Under the pieces are notes generated by a model. It did not search any database. It was not told the origin of the DNA and was given only the letters and a program-made list of their open reading frames with translations. Shown here piece after piece: positions 20,015 to 32,181 of a DNA stretch of 64,000 bases. The stretch comes from Vandiemenella viatica. Lineage: Eukaryota > Arthropoda > Insecta > Orthoptera > Morabidae. The position numbers were made by a program, and so were the translations under genes. Each line of letters starts with the position of its first letter. The stretch's first letter is position 1. Location of the stretch: the NCBI GenBank assembly GCA_031002005.1, contig CM061919.1:33693088-33757087 (forward strand), read 5' to 3'.

Positions 20015-23000
20015 GTGGCCGGCGACAGCACCACAAACGCCCGCCTCACCAAGGAATACCGATTGCTCCTCTACGACCGTACAACGAACATGAGGTTCTT
20101 GGTCGACTCTGGCTCGGTTGTTTCACTGGTACCTAAGGCCTCCATTTCCGGATGTTGCAAGAAGGATGACTTCCAGCTGTACGCCGCCAACGGAACCGTC
20201 ATTCACACCTATGGACAAAAACTCCTGGCGCTGGATCTTAACTTACGCCGAGCATTCAAATGGTCCTTCATTATTGCAGATGTCAAGGCAGCCATCATTG
20301 GAGCGGATTTCCTAGTTCACCACTCTCTGCTCCTGGACCTGAAGGGGAGATGCCTCATCGATCCTCTTACATCTCTGACGACCACGGGCCAACTCTGTGA
20401 AGCCACCATCCACACAGTCTCAACCATCAACCAGAACGCCTGTATGGGTGACCAGGACCAGATCTATGCCGACCTGCTCACACGCTACATAGACATGACG
20501 AGGCCTAACACTGTTCCTGTCACCCAGTCTGACAATGTTGTGGTTCACCACATTGAGACCACTGGCCCTCCTGTCTTTGATCGCCCTCGCCGACTTACTG
20601 GCGAGAAATTGAAGGCCGCCAAGGAGGATTTCGACCTGCTGCTGCATCACGGCGTGATACGACCCTCAAACAGTCAGTGGGCCAGCCCGATTCACATGGT
20701 TCCGAAGAAACTCGGTGGTTGGCGAACTACCGGCGACTACAGGCGGCTGAACGGGATCACTGTTCCTGACCGTTATCCTGTCCCTCACGGAGACAGCATC
20801 CTTCAGCGTCTCCATGGCTGCTCAGTGTTCTCTACAATCGACTTGGTCCGTGCCTACCACCAGATTCCGGTTGCCAAGTCAGACATTCCAAAGACCGCAG
20901 TGACGACGCCCTTCGGACTTTTTGAGTTCGTCGGCATGCCGCCCGGGCTACGCAATGCTACACAGACCTTTCAACGCCACATGGACAATCTGATTCGAGG
21001 TCTGGACTTTGTTGGCTGTTTTATCGATGACTTGATCATTTTCTCCAAATCACACGAGGAGCACTTAAAGCACCTCACCACGGTGTTCGACATCCTTCGT
21101 GCAAACAGACTAACAATCAATCATAAGAAGTGCCAGTTCGGGAAGTCAGAGGTCATCTACCTGGGATACACAGTCAACGCTTCCGGTTACAAACCCCCGG
21201 CGGAGAGAGTCCAAGCCATCGCGTCGTATGCGCAACCTCAGACCATCTCCGATCTCCGTCGGTTCCTGGGAATGGTCAACTACTACAGGAGGTGCATCCC
21301 TGGCGCTGCACAGATGCAGGCCCCACTTAACGACCTGCTGAAAGACTCTAAACGAAACGACAAACGCCCAGTTCCTTGGACTCACGCTACTGAGCAAGCG
21401 TTTGCTGCCTGCAAACGTGGTGTTGCCCACGCTGTACAAACGACTTTCCTCTCGCCATCAGCGAGCCTTTGTCTGAGGACTGATGCATCCGACACGGCCA
21501 TCGGAGCCGTTCTTGAACAGCTTCAGGATGGGACCTGGAGACCACTGGGGTTTTTCTCACGGAAGCTCATCCCAGCCGAAACCCGTTACAGCACATACGA
21601 CCGAGAGCTTCTCGCAATCTATGCGGCCATTCGTTTCTTTCAGCACATTCTTGAGGGCCGACACTTCGTCATCCAGACAGACCATAAACCCATCACGTAT
21701 GCCTTTTCGCAGCGACTGGAGAAGGCATCTCCACGCCAGTTACGCCACCTGGACTATATCTCACAGTTCACCACTGAGATTGTCCACACACGGGGTGAAG
21801 ACAATGTCGTGGCCGATGCACTCTCCCGCATAAACTCCATCTCCATGCCAACGACGATCAGCCACGAGGAGATCCACCAGGCGCAGATGGCCGATGAAGA
21901 GCTGCCAACACTCCGGGAATCAACACTACTCAACTTGCAGTCTCTGCGTATTGACGGCCTCGATATAATTTGCAACGTTCTGGAAAATCGAGTGAGGCCC
22001 TACATCCCACAGAATCTCAGGCGACGGGCATTCGACGCCGTTCATAGGCTTTCGCATCCTAGTGGCAGAGTCACCGCCCGGATGCTGAAGGAACGCTACG
22101 TGTGGCCAGGTATCAGAGGGGATGCACTCCTATGGACTCGAAGATGCATACCGTGTCAGCGAGCTAAAATTCACCGTCACAACCGACTGACACCACTCAA
22201 CATTGCTGTTCCCAATAACCGGTTCGACCACATCCACCTGGACCTCATCGAGCTGCCGCAGTTTGCAAGTTTCCGGTACAGCAACATACTGGCTGATACA
22301 GTTGCCTCAGCCTTCTATACACAATGGATCTGTCTATTCGGCACTCCACTTACGATCTCCTCGGATCAAGGTCCACAATTTGAGTCAGCTCTCTTTACCG
22401 CACTATCGCGCCTGATAGGAGCTCAGCGAATTCGCACCACGCCGTACCATCCGCAGTCCAATGGACTCGTCGAACGCTGGCACCGTTCGTTAAAGGCCGC
22501 TTTGATGTGCAATACTCACCTACGTTGGCCAGACCTACTGCCAACCATTCTCCTCGGCCTACGCACCGCCTACAAGGAGGATCTGAAGGCCTCTCCAGCT
22601 GAACTGCTCTTTGGGACGCCGCTTCGACTGCCTGGCGAATTCTTCACCTCTGAAGACACTCCAGCTGATCCACAGTTCTTCCTGGAGAAGTTTCGAGAGC
22701 ACATCCGCGCCGCCAGGCCCACACCAACGGCTCACCACACCAAGGCTCGCCTGTTTCTACTAAAAAACCTATACACCTGTACCCACGTCTTCAAACGTGT
22801 AGACTCTGTGAAGAAGCCTTTTGAACCACCTTACACAGGGCCGCATGAGGTCGTTAGGCGCATCAGTGACAGAGTGTTCGTGATTAAAATCAACGGGGAG
22901 GACAAGGCAGTCTCAGTGGACATGCTGAAACCTGCCTTCATCGCCAAAACAGACCACGACCAGACCGACGCCCCCCGGGCAGAACATCCACCAGCACTGA

Positions 23001-23113
23001 CGTACACATCTACATCAATGGACCGACCCATGAGAACCTACGCGAGGGGTTCCCGTGCAGACACCAGCACCGGTGGCAAGAAGCGAGTCTCGTTCCTTAC
23101 TCTCCCTGAGTAA
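20015..23113 (+). CDS. pol: pol of the CsRn1-type Gypsy: protease, RT, RNase H, integrase
   Basis: A single frame of about 1030 codons. It has an aspartic protease with FLVDSGSVVSLVP (near residue 28); RT with DYRRLNGITVPDRYPVPH, AYHQIPVA, MPPGLRNATQTFQRHMD and the catalytic FIDDLIIF (about residue 334); RNase H with LRTDASDTAIGAVLEQ and TDHKPITYAF; and an integrase zinc finger (H, H, C-x2-C: RCIPCQRAK). The integrase core keeps HLDLIELP, SDQGPQF and NGLVERWHRS, i.e. D, D and E with 35 residues between the last two. The first and second Asp are only about 41 residues apart. Roughly 20 residues, the strand normally reading like TVIDRFTRWPEA, are missing between FRYS and NILAD. That in-frame gap probably abolishes integration, although the frame has no stop. 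The start shown is a non-AUG codon; the true N-terminus depends on a gag-pol shift. Confidence 0.88.
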   Translation: MAGDSTTNARLTKEYRLLLYDRTTNMRFLVDSGSVVSLVPKASISGCCKKDDFQLYAANGTVIHTYGQKLLALDLNLRRAFKWSFIIADVKAAIIGADFLVHHSLLLDLKGRCLIDPLTSLTTTGQLCEATIHTVSTINQNACMGDQDQIYADLLTRYIDMTRPNTVPVTQSDNVVVHHIETTGPPVFDRPRRLTGEKLKAAKEDFDLLLHHGVIRPSNSQWASPIHMVPKKLGGWRTTGDYRRLNGITVPDRYPVPHGDSILQRLHGCSVFSTIDLVRAYHQIPVAKSDIPKTAVTTPFGLFEFVGMPPGLRNATQTFQRHMDNLIRGLDFVGCFIDDLIIFSKSHEEHLKHLTTVFDILRANRLTINHKKCQFGKSEVIYLGYTVNASGYKPPAERVQAIASYAQPQTISDLRRFLGMVNYYRRCIPGAAQMQAPLNDLLKDSKRNDKRPVPWTHATEQAFAACKRGVAHAVQTTFLSPSASLCLRTDASDTAIGAVLEQLQDGTWRPLGFFSRKLIPAETRYSTYDRELLAIYAAIRFFQHILEGRHFVIQTDHKPITYAFSQRLEKASPRQLRHLDYISQFTTEIVHTRGEDNVVADALSRINSISMPTTISHEEIHQAQMADEELPTLRESTLLNLQSLRIDGLDIICNVLENRVRPYIPQNLRRRAFDAVHRLSHPSGRVTARMLKERYVWPGIRGDALLWTRRCIPCQRAKIHRHNRLTPLNIAVPNNRFDHIHLDLIELPQFASFRYSNILADTVASAFYTQWICLFGTPLTISSDQGPQFESALFTALSRLIGAQRIRTTPYHPQSNGLVERWHRSLKAALMCNTHLRWPDLLPTILLGLRTAYKEDLKASPAELLFGTPLRLPGEFFTSEDTPADPQFFLEKFREHIRAARPTPTAHHTKARLFLLKNLYTCTHVFKRVDSVKKPFEPPYTGPHEVVRRISDRVFVIKINGEDKAVSVDMLKPAFIAKTDHDQTDAPRAEHPPALTYTSTSMDRPMRTYARGSRADTSTGGKKRVSFLTLPE

Positions 23114-23132
23114 GTCACTGGGGGGAGGTGGT

Positions 23133-23451
23133 TGTGGCGGATCCTTGCCCAGCCTAAAATACAAATCTTCGCCACCAGTCGGCGCTGCAATCGACCACGC
23201 CATGGTTCATCTCTTTGCCAACAGCCGGCGCCCTGATCGAGCCGACGGGAGCGCCAACTAGACCAGGTGGGAGACAACCGTACTACTTGGAGCCAGTCGG
23301 CTGCTAGCCACGTGCCGCGTATGAACTTGTTATCTGTGTCGCGCTACCGCGTGTTCTGTTTTTGTGTATGCAACCTCTTGCATAATAAATAGCTGTGCTT
23401 AAGTACACCTCAGCTTTCATTTATTACTGTGTAGAGTGTAGTTACTCCATA
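23133..23451 (+). repeat. 3' LTR of the CsRn1-type Gypsy
   Basis: This has the same length and sequence as the 5' LTR apart from three single-base changes, with AATAAA at 23384-23389. A purine-rich tract (GGGGGGAGGTGGT, 23120-23132) immediately precedes it and would prime plus-strand DNA synthesis. Confidence 0.9.
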
Positions 23452-24023
23452 GGCGCTAGTGTCGCCTGTACGACGTCACTAGTTCACCAACCCCAAAATA
23501 GGCAAATACGTCGTCTGTTCGAGTTATATTACGCAAAAATCGAAAATTTTGTTTTCATCCTGGCCGAACAGAAAAACAGTGATTTGTAATTGAATAAAAA
23601 ATAAGTTATAGACGATTTAAAAGAATAAATTTTTCCTTTAAAATACGTTAATGGTCTAAATGAAAAACGTCATTGACTCAGCATGAAATTTCGGTAGACG
23701 GAGAAGTTAACGATAGCCGCGACAAATTAAAAATTCATTCCAGACAACCGCTTTTCGAGTTCTGGAACATGATACATACTTTATGAAGTTTCTAGAGCTC
23801 AACAGCAGATCGGTGGTTGGAGCAGGAACAGCACTAGCAGAACACAAAAAATTGTTCTCATTGGACACTAACCATGCAACATAGACTAATTTGACATAGA
23901 CTGCGTCGTTTCTCTCAAGTGATCCTGAGACAACGAATACTGTACTGTCAGAACAGCGTAATAAATTTATAGGTAGCATAAGAGCCTACAGCAGCTCGAA
24001 GGCTAGAAAAACCCGCATCAACA

Positions 24024-25542
24024 CTGTAACGTGACGCGCTGTCGCCACGTTCCAGTGTGCAGACATCAGACGCAGAACTACGATGGTAACTAATTACGAC
24101 CAACCCATCTGATTGTGCATTCCGTGAAACTGAATCCTTAAGCGACTTTGAGAGGATTGATCCATTTTCTCACTTTGTAATTGTAAAAAAACCATAATTT
24201 GCCAGAACTAGTCATTTCCGAATGATATTTTGTTCATTCGTGGCGCCCATGATTTTCTTTTAATTGTAGAGTCACAGTATTATGATACCTTTGTCTGAGG
24301 TCGTCATAACTTGTATTTTTCATTGCTTCCAGTTGTCATTAGTTCTTCCATTTTAATTCTGAGATATATTTAAAAGTAAATTGCTTACTCATGACGGCTA
24401 ATTGTACCTCTGAGTATTGCTTTTATGATTTTACCAATTTGTGTTAATGTTAACGGTAAATTCGCTCAGACTTGTAATCGCCAATGAAAAGAAAATAAAT
24501 GTCATACTGTGACAATTTTCCTAAGTTATAACTAACATCGAGATTATTGCAAAATTAATAAATTTTCACTCCTTCATAAAAATTAAAAGTCCTCTTTTAT
24601 TAATCATAAAGGTACGGAAGATAATTGTAAAATAGTTTGCCCACTAAGGCACCCACTACATAATGTCGCCAAACGCTGGTTCCAGATGAGACATTACTAC
24701 TTAATGTCAGCGAACTTGGTGGCACTAATTCAAATTAATACAATTTGGAGCCCAAATTCAGAATGTTTCATGGAATGCTGCACATGGCTTTTGGCAGTTT
24801 TATTATTCTTGTAGAAAATAAATATTCATACAAGATTTTATTTTGATGTTTCACTTATATTTTAATGCATAGAGTTCATTTTTGTTTCGATGCATAAAAA
24901 TCATTTTTGTTTCAACGCATTAAAAGAAAGTTGATTTGTGTATTTCAATTGAGATGCTATACACTTCGTATTGTAACAATTTTGTGATCAGTTTAAAATT
25001 TTTAAATGAGTAACGTCAGTGTTTATTTGTTAATGCATGGTAGCTTATAAGAAAATTAAAGACACGCATGTTTTGCCCATGTGTTTGAAAGTAAGTCTGC
25101 TTTCGTGGTGTTGCATGATTCATCGTTGCTTTTCTCTTGCTGTATTTTGGAGGTGTATATTTATTTGTGTGTATTGAAATTCGCGGTATTTTTGTTGTTA
25201 GTTAATCTAGATTTCTTCATTGCACAATTGCGGTGTAAATTCATTCTTTGTGTGTTCATATGAAGCTACGATCTCGTCCAGTAAAAGGTTTCGATATGGA
25301 AGATCAGTCTGATAGGCAAAAATCTCCCGAAATCATGAACGATCAGGTTCAGTTAACGGAACAAAGCGGAATATTAGCTGCAGAGGAGGGGAACGTAATT
25401 TCTGAAGTTCCGTCCCGCTCATATAGTTCGCAATCTACTTTGTCGCCACAGGAGGAAAACATGGAAAATTTTCCGTCACCTGTCAGTGAGATAACATAGA
25501 ATACACCCGCTTATTCAGAACAGACCCACCAACAAATATGGA
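24024..25542. other. Left-only unique segment of the giant element
   Basis: About 1.5 kb has no partner in the right half. It is AT rich and contains one short open frame (25260-25499). Otherwise I see nothing recognisable. Confidence 0.55.
25260..25499 (+). CDS. Hypothetical 79-residue protein in the giant element
   Basis: This is the only small frame in the unique part of the giant element that reads like coding sequence. It starts at ATG 25260 with MKLRSRPVKGFDMEDQSD and continues hydrophilic, rich in Glu, Gln and Ser, to PSPVSEIT before TAG. No domain is recognisable. A basic start of this kind followed by an acidic, Ser-rich stretch resembles the disordered N-terminus of retroelement Gag or DNA-binding proteins, but that is only an impression. 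It could be a truncated gene captured by the element or a chance frame. Confidence 0.3.
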   Translation: MKLRSRPVKGFDMEDQSDRQKSPEIMNDQVQLTEQSGILAAEEGNVISEVPSRSYSSQSTLSPQEENMENFPSPVSEIT

Positions 25543-25665
25543 ATACAGATTTATTGAAATTTTAAAATACATTTTATTGCATAATAATACATCATTCAAT
25601 ACTTGTGGTTTCATTCCATATGTGTCATACACATCCAACCCCCCCCCTCTTTTTACCTGATTCTT

Positions 25666-28600
25666 CGAAAAGGGAAATTATCCTCTGTGTGGAGACTTCA
25701 GCATAAATTTTGCTGTAGAATTTAACCAGACAGATTATCTTCTAGGAATTCTTAGATCTTTCAATCTCTATCAAACTGTAGATTTCCCAACTAGAACACA
25801 AAAAGGTAGCAGTACCATAACTGATAACATTTTTGTAGAGCACAATAAATTATAAATATATGGAGCAGTTCCAATGGAAAATGGTTTGTCAGACCATAAT
25901 GCTCAAATAATTACTTTAGATGTTGTGGGAAATGAAAATAATAAAAAGAAAGGATTTGTCAGAGTTAGGCCATTAAAGAACAATTCAATAAAAACATTAA
26001 ATGATGAACTTCTCAATTAGGACTGGAGCACTGTTTATAAATTAAAAGGGGTAAACAATAAATTCAATTACTTTCACCAAAGGTTTCTGCAAATTTACGA
26101 AAGGTGTCTCCCTACAAAACTAGCTCCAATTGGTCAAAAACGAGTAAACAAAAATTGGCTTACAGTTGGTATTAAAACATCTTGCAGACATAAAAGGCAA
26201 TTGTATGTAAAAGTTAGGAAAACTGATAATATGCTTCTCAGACAACATTACAAAACTTACTGTAGAATTTTAACCAAAGTAATAAAAGAAGCTAAACGTT
26301 TGGCCATTAACGATGAGATTAGTAGTTGAGATAATAAGATAAAAAGTGTTTGGAACATTATTAAAAGAGAAACAAATGTATCATCTCTTGAACATAAACC
26401 TATATCTATAAGAATTAATGATAAACTTGTAAATGACCCCTCTTATGTAGGAAGTGCTTTCAATTACTACTTCTTAACAGTTGCTGAAAAAATAAAAGGA
26501 AAATATATTGGGAATATGGATGGTATAGCAATACTTAAATCCTTGTCACCAAAAACAGCACCTATGTCTCTATTTCCCACCAGTCAAAATGAAATTGAAA
26601 AAATTATTAAAACCCTCAAAAATAAAAAGTCATTTGGTTATGATGAGGTTTCAACCCATGAAGTGAAACAATGTAACACCAGCATTAGTAGAGTTATTAG
26701 TCATATTTGCAATACTTCTTTCGAAGAAGGTATCTTTCCTGACTCACTCAAAAGTCAATAATCAACCCGCTTTATAAAAAGGGAGACACCTCAAAGATTG
26801 AGAATTACAGACCAATATCACTTCTACCAGCATTTTCAAAAATCTTTGAAAAAGCAATGTACATAAGGATGTATGCACATCTACAAAAGAATGACCCACT
26901 CAGTAAAGTACAGTTTGGTTCTAGACAAGACGTTTCGACAGATTCAGCAATTTTTGCTTTTGTAAACAACATACTGGAATCAGTGCATAAAAAATTAAAT
27001 TCCCTGGGTATATTCTGTGATCTTGCTAAGGTTTTTGAGTGTGTTGATCATGAGATTCTACTAGGTAAATTAGACCACTATGGAGTTAGTGGTAAGCCAG
27101 GACTTTGGTTAAATCATACCTGGAAAATAGAAAGCAATGTGTATCACTGAAAGATGCTAATACAGGAGATGTTATAAACTCAAGATGGGGTATAGTTAAA
27201 TGTGGTGTACCTCAGGGTTCAATTCTTGGCCCCCTGCTGTTCTTAAACTATATAAATGATCTCCCACATATACTAGGTGATAATGAATACGTGGTGCTCT
27301 TTGTAGATGATACTAGCATATCGTAGAAAGACCCATCAGCACAAAACTTTGAAAACACAGCACATGATGCTATAATGAAAATTAACAGGTGGTTTAATGC
27401 CAACAAACTAATACTTAATGTAGAAAAGACACAGTTACTTCAGTTTGCTACAAAAAATAAAATAAAGGACAGCTATAATGTGATATCAGAAGGAAAAGCA
27501 ATCAGTGAAAGCAGTTTCACAAAATTCCTGGGTGTATATATAGATAAAAATTGAACTGGAAACAACATATTCAACAACTTCTTAAAAAACTGAATTCTGC
27601 AACATTTTCACGGAGGGTAATATCCAGAAGAGCTAATATAGGAAACCAGAAAGTTAGTATATTTTCCATATTTTCATTCCTGCTCACGTGTAGGCATTTC
27701 ATTCTGGGGAAACTCGTCACTAAGCTCAGAGGGTATTTAAATTGCAAAAGTGGGCTATAAGAACTATTTGTGGAGCAAGCCCACAGACGTCGTATAGAAA
27801 TCTATTTAGAAACCTGGGTGTACTAACAATTCCAGCACAGTATATATACTCCGTACTATCATTTGTAGTGGAAAATCCTGAACATTTCATTCTCAATGCT
27901 GACGTACATAGCCATAATACTAGGAATAAATATAATATTCACAAGGATTACAAATCACTGTCAATTGTACAGAAAGGGTTAACATTTACTGGAGCTTCCT
28001 TATTCAATGTCTTACCAACAGAAATTAAATGTTATCTACAAAAACCCAACTACATTAAGTCCAACCTGAAAAGAGTTTCTGCTTCAGAACCCATTTTACT
28101 CTGTGAAAGAATTTTCTTCTTGGAATTTGGTAACTAAGAATGACTGATAAAATAATATATATGGTGTATGGAAGGGAAAGGTGACAAAGTTGTCCACAAC
28201 TACTGAAATTTTTACGTTTTTTTTTCTTTCTGTTGAAACTTTTGACAAATAAAGTAATTACACTGTTTACAAAATTTCACTCATATATAGTAACTAACAT
28301 GGGTTAGTATGCACTCAAAAACTGCTGTGAAAAACTACCATACTAACACGTTTTTAAGTAATTGACAGCTTATGAGTTGTTGGTAATATAATTGATATTG
28401 TTAAAAGGTGTGTATACTGTTTCACATAAATAGCAACCAACATGATATAATATCTGGTTGGTTATTAGATGCTTGTAACAAGTATATACACTGTTCCACA
28501 TAACAAGTATTAATTAACTCGGGATTCTATGTGTAGATTACAGGAGATATTGGTTATACTAATGGGTTGTAGCTTACTTGTCAATATATAATAATATTAT

Positions 28601-28707
28601 CAATTATATAGTAATATTGACATTAAAAATAAGTGTATATACTGTTCCACATCCCCGAGATTATTCTCACATCGGATCAAAGTGAACATATCTACCTATC
28701 TTGTCTA
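25666..28707 (+). mobile_element. 5'-truncated non-LTR retrotransposon in the left inner arm
   Basis: The insertion point is exposed by the right arm, which reads straight through. It starts mid-endonuclease and has RT and a 3' region (28138-28707) ending in TCTA-type short repeats. The last few repeat units are at 32702-32709, beyond the Helitron that later split the tail. The region 28370-28660 has internal repeats around GTATATACTGTTCCACA. RT type is CR1/Jockey-like; I do not assign a clade. Confidence 0.75.
25672..28137 (+). pseudogene. Endonuclease/RT remnant of the truncated non-LTR element
   Basis: Conceptual reading gives the endonuclease motif CGDFSINF (25695-25718), TDNIFVEHNK and GLSDHNAQII (catalytic DH, about 25882-25911). 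RT follows with KSFGYDEVSTHEVK, KIFEKAM, VQFGSRQDVSTDSAIF, a degenerate motif A (FCDLAKVFECVDHEIL), CGVPQGSILGPLLF and FVDDTSIS (about 27300-27323). The C-terminal part includes VLTIPAQYIYS and THNTRNK-like HSHNTRNKYN. Stops and frameshifts occur throughout (for example 25852, 26018, 26327, 26759, 27552). It is a clear pseudogene. The element type resembles insect CR1/Jockey-superfamily elements that end in short simple repeats. Confidence 0.78.
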
Positions 28708-29104
28708 TCTTATATATAAAAAAGAATTGCTGTTCGTTAGTCTCGCTAAAACTCGGGAATGGCTTGGCCGATTTGGTTAATTTTGATCTTGAACTATTTG
28801 TGGAAGTTCAGGGAAGGTTTAAACGGTGAGAAAAAATGGAAAAATTGTGAGGAAAATACTAAAAATGACAATTTAATCTTATTTATAAAAATCAATGTGA
28901 GTTTTGTTTACGCTCTATGCGCTGCTAAACCGTTCATCTGATTACGGTGAAACTTTCCAAAAACGAAACCCCTCAACCCCTTCACATCCCCATAATTTAC
29001 ACAAACCCAAAGATTTTGTCCGATTTCGACGGAAAATGGCACACTTATACGATTAAATATACAGAAAAATACTGCCTATATATAAAACATTTATAAAGCA
29101 TCGT

Positions 29105-32100
29105 GTGTATGGGCAAGTCTATTGTTGGATGTACTCTGTTGAGTGGCAAAAGCGTGGTCTTCCACATGCGCATATATTAGTTTGGTTAGTTGACAAAATA
29201 AGGCCAGATGAAATTGATTTCATAATTTCAGCTGAGATTCCCGATGAAATAGTTGACCAAAAATTGCATGCAGTAGTGACTAAACACATGATACATGGAC
29301 CTTGCGGAGTTTTCAACAACAACTCACCCTGTGTGGTCGACGGCAAATGCTCCAAGCGATAAGCGAGAGACGTGATTGCTGAAACCATCACGGGATATGA
29401 CGGTTACCCATTGTATCGTTAACGATCAGTTGCGGATGGTGGGCGATCGGTAGTTGTGACGGTTAAAGGACAAGATTTTGAAGTAGACTATCGTTGGATT
29501 GTGCCATACTCGCCAATGTTGTTAAAAGCTTTTGAAGCTCACATCAATGAAGAATATTGTAACTCCGTCAAGTCGATAAAGAACATATGTAAAAATGCAG
29601 GGGCGGATCCGGGGGGGGGGGGAAGCCGCCTGGCGGCTCAAGTCGCCCCCTCCCCCCCCCCACACAAAAGTAGGTAGGTCAACCTCCGACATTGTGATTT
29701 TTGAGACATTTTTTTTAGCTCTACGGATTCAACGCCCGAGGAGACTATAAATACTACCTTTGCCCGACTCAAGCCACCCCCTGAAGGCAAGCCCCCCTAA
29801 CCAAAATTCACTCAAACCAAGCCCACCCCCATACAAAGTCCGCTCAAGCCCCTCCCAAACTAAAATCCTGGATCCGCCCCTGTAAATATATTAACAAAGG
29901 TTGCAACATGGCCATCTTCGCTGTAACAAATGCAAATGATGAAGTATCTCAGTATCAGATGGGTCGCTATATAAGAAGCAATGAAGTTATTTGGCGCATA
30001 TTTTCATTTGCGATCCACGAAAGACACTCTACAGTGGTCCATTTGGCAGTTAATCTAGAAAATGGACAACGAGTGTATTTCAATCATGCGAACGTGGCGG
30101 ATAGGGCAGCACTTCCACCATCGACCACATTAACAAGTTTCTTCTCAGTTTGTCAAACAGATGTTTTCGCTCGCACTTCGCTGATATGCCACGCTATTAC
30201 ACTTGGAACGCATCATCGAAATCATTTCAGCGTCGGAAACAAGGAACACCAGTTGAAGGACACCGAAATGTATTTGCCTCAGATGCTCTTTATGTCGCAT
30301 CTACACAGTTCATCCAATTAACGATGAATGTTATTATCTTCAATTGTTGTTGGTGAATGTTTATGGTCCGACATCGTTTCAACAACTGAGAACGGTTGAT
30401 GGACATCTGTGTGCGACATACCGTGAGGCGTGTTAACTACTACAATTGCTCGAGAACGATTCACATTGGGATAATACGCTCAAGGAATCCGTCATATCCT
30501 CATCGCTTCATCAAATTCGCCCGTTGTTTGCGATTATAATATCGGCATGTTTTCCCTCGAATCCGAAAGATTTGTGGATGAAATATAGGGATGACATGTC
30601 TGAGGATGTGTTGCATCATGTGCGTTGTCAAACTTTGAATCCTATACTACAGAAATTTACAATGAGACATTAAACATGATAGAAGATATGTGTTTATTGG
30701 TGGCAAATAAAGTCGTGTTTGGGCATGACATCACCCAATCGTCCTATGCGCGATGCATTTAACCACGAGTTACAAAGAGAACAACAGTACGATACTGAAG
30801 TATTGACCGAAACAGTTCGTTCAAATGTTCCGCATTTGAATGACCAACAACGAATTGTGTACGATACTTTGATTCAAGCTGTGAACAGTGGATTTGGGGG
30901 AATTTACTTCCTTGACGCTCCCGGGGGGACTGGGAGAACGTTCCTAATTTCAATTGCTGTTGCCAAAGATCTGATCGCAAAATGAAGTAGCCCTAACGTT
31001 GGCTTCATCTGGAATAGCTGCAACATTGTTAGAAGGTGGACGAACTGCACATTCTGCCTTGAAATTACTATTAAACATGCAAATCAACGAAGCACCAGTT
31101 TGCAACATCACCGAAAACAGCGCAATGGCGAATATTCTACAGATATGCAAATTGATCGTTTGGGATGAATGTACGAGGCCCCACAATAGGTCACTGGAGG
31201 CATCTGGACGGAACGTTAAAAGATCTTCGTGACAACCAAAATATTTTTGGTGGAGCCATGATTGTGTTGTCAGGTGATTTACGTCAGACTCTTCCAATTA
31301 TTCCCCGATCAACTGACGAACTAAAGGCATGCCTAAAATCATCTAATTTGTGGCGGAATGTTAAGACACTCCAATAAACAACCAACACGCGAGTGTTTTT
31401 GCGACAAGATCAAATTGCGTTTGTGTTTTCGAAGCAGTTATAAGATATTGCAAATGGTAAAGTCGCAGTTGACACCTCAACCGGATTAACTACACTACAC
31501 ACGCATTTCTGTCACTTCACCGACTCAAAAGAGGAGCTTATTCAGCGTAATTATACGGACATAGAACATCAGTTCAGTAACCACAATTGGCATGAGTCAA
31601 CGAGCAATACTGGCCGCCAAAAACAAAAATGTCAATGATCTCAATGCGACCCAGGAGAGTTGTTTTCTTACAAATCAGTTGATGCAGTTACAAACCAGGA
31701 TGATGTAGTTAACTATCCCACAGAGTTTTTAAATTCACTTGAATTGCTTGGACTACCACCTCACAATTTACAATTAAAAGTAGGATCAGTTGTGATTATA
31801 CTGCGTTACATTAATCAACCTCGACTATGGAATGGAACGAGACTGGCTTTGAAAAAGCTAATGAATAACGTGATCGAGACCAAGATCATCAAGGGAAAAT
31901 ACAAAAGAAAGGATCTCTTGATCCCGTGTATACCGATGATTCCAACGGATTTGTCATTCGATTTTAAGCGTCTACAATTTCCCGTGCATCTGGCCTTTGC
32001 GATGACCATAAATAAATCGCAAGGTCAGTCGTTGCAAGTTTTCGGAATCAACTTGGAGCTTCCGTGTTTCGCGCATAGGACACTTAGGCCTATACGTCGC

Positions 32101-32181
32101 GTGCTAGCGCGTCGGAAAGCCATCATCTGTATATATTTACGCACCGCAAAAAATATAGTTCATCAGAAAGCTTTAAATTGA
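29105..32181 (+). pseudogene. Helitron Rep-helicase, broken
   Basis: The intact protein nicks and unwinds DNA for rolling-circle transposition. Here the Rep part shows [16 protein letters not shown] (29144-29191), the HUH motif PHAHI, followed by [19 protein letters not shown] and, after a stop and shift, WIVPYSPMLLKAFEAHIN. After the MITE the reading resumes with YINKGCNMAIFAV. The helicase (PIF1-like) part has APGGTGRTF (30920-30946; Walker A with Lys replaced by Arg), LIVWDECT (motif II), LSGDLRQTLPIIP and INKSQGQS (motif VI region). Stops and frameshifts separate these blocks in at least six places, and the final residues NIVHQKALN precede the stop at 32181. It is inactive. Confidence 0.85.
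29598..29882. mobile_element. hAT-type MITE inside the Helitron
   Basis: The 285-bp element has terminal inverted repeats CAGGGGCGGATCC / GGATCCGCCCCTG. It is flanked by TAAAAATG (29590-29597) and TAAATATA (29883-29890), an 8-bp duplication with two changes. Removing it with one flank restores the Rep reading NICKYINKG, so the right copy is the original target. It has no coding capacity. Confidence 0.85.

Larger units (their letters stand above)
18593..23451 (+). mobile_element. CsRn1-type Gypsy LTR retrotransposon
   Basis: A 4.86-kb element with near-identical 319-bp LTRs, a primer-binding site matching the 3' end of tRNA-Trp, gag with the CsRn1-type Cys-His box, and one long pol frame in PR-RT-RH-IN order. 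It sits in the left outer TIR of the giant element. The flanks GTCG (18589-18592) and GGCG (23452-23455) look like a 4-bp TSD with one change. The tRNA-Trp primer and the unusual gag Cys-His box are traits of the CsRn1 clade. Confidence 0.88.
18461..24023 (+). repeat. Left outer terminal inverted repeat, split by a Gypsy element
   Basis: The repeat consists of 18461-18592 and 23452-24023, about 0.70 kb in all. It aligns in reverse with 48123-48829. Shared landmarks include GTGACGTCAC, GGCGAGAATGGCGTGTTTAG, AGATGGCAGCACC, TAGGCAAATACGTCG and the block ending CTAGAAAAAC near 24010. Differences are scattered single bases, so the two arms have diverged since insertion. Confidence 0.85.
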
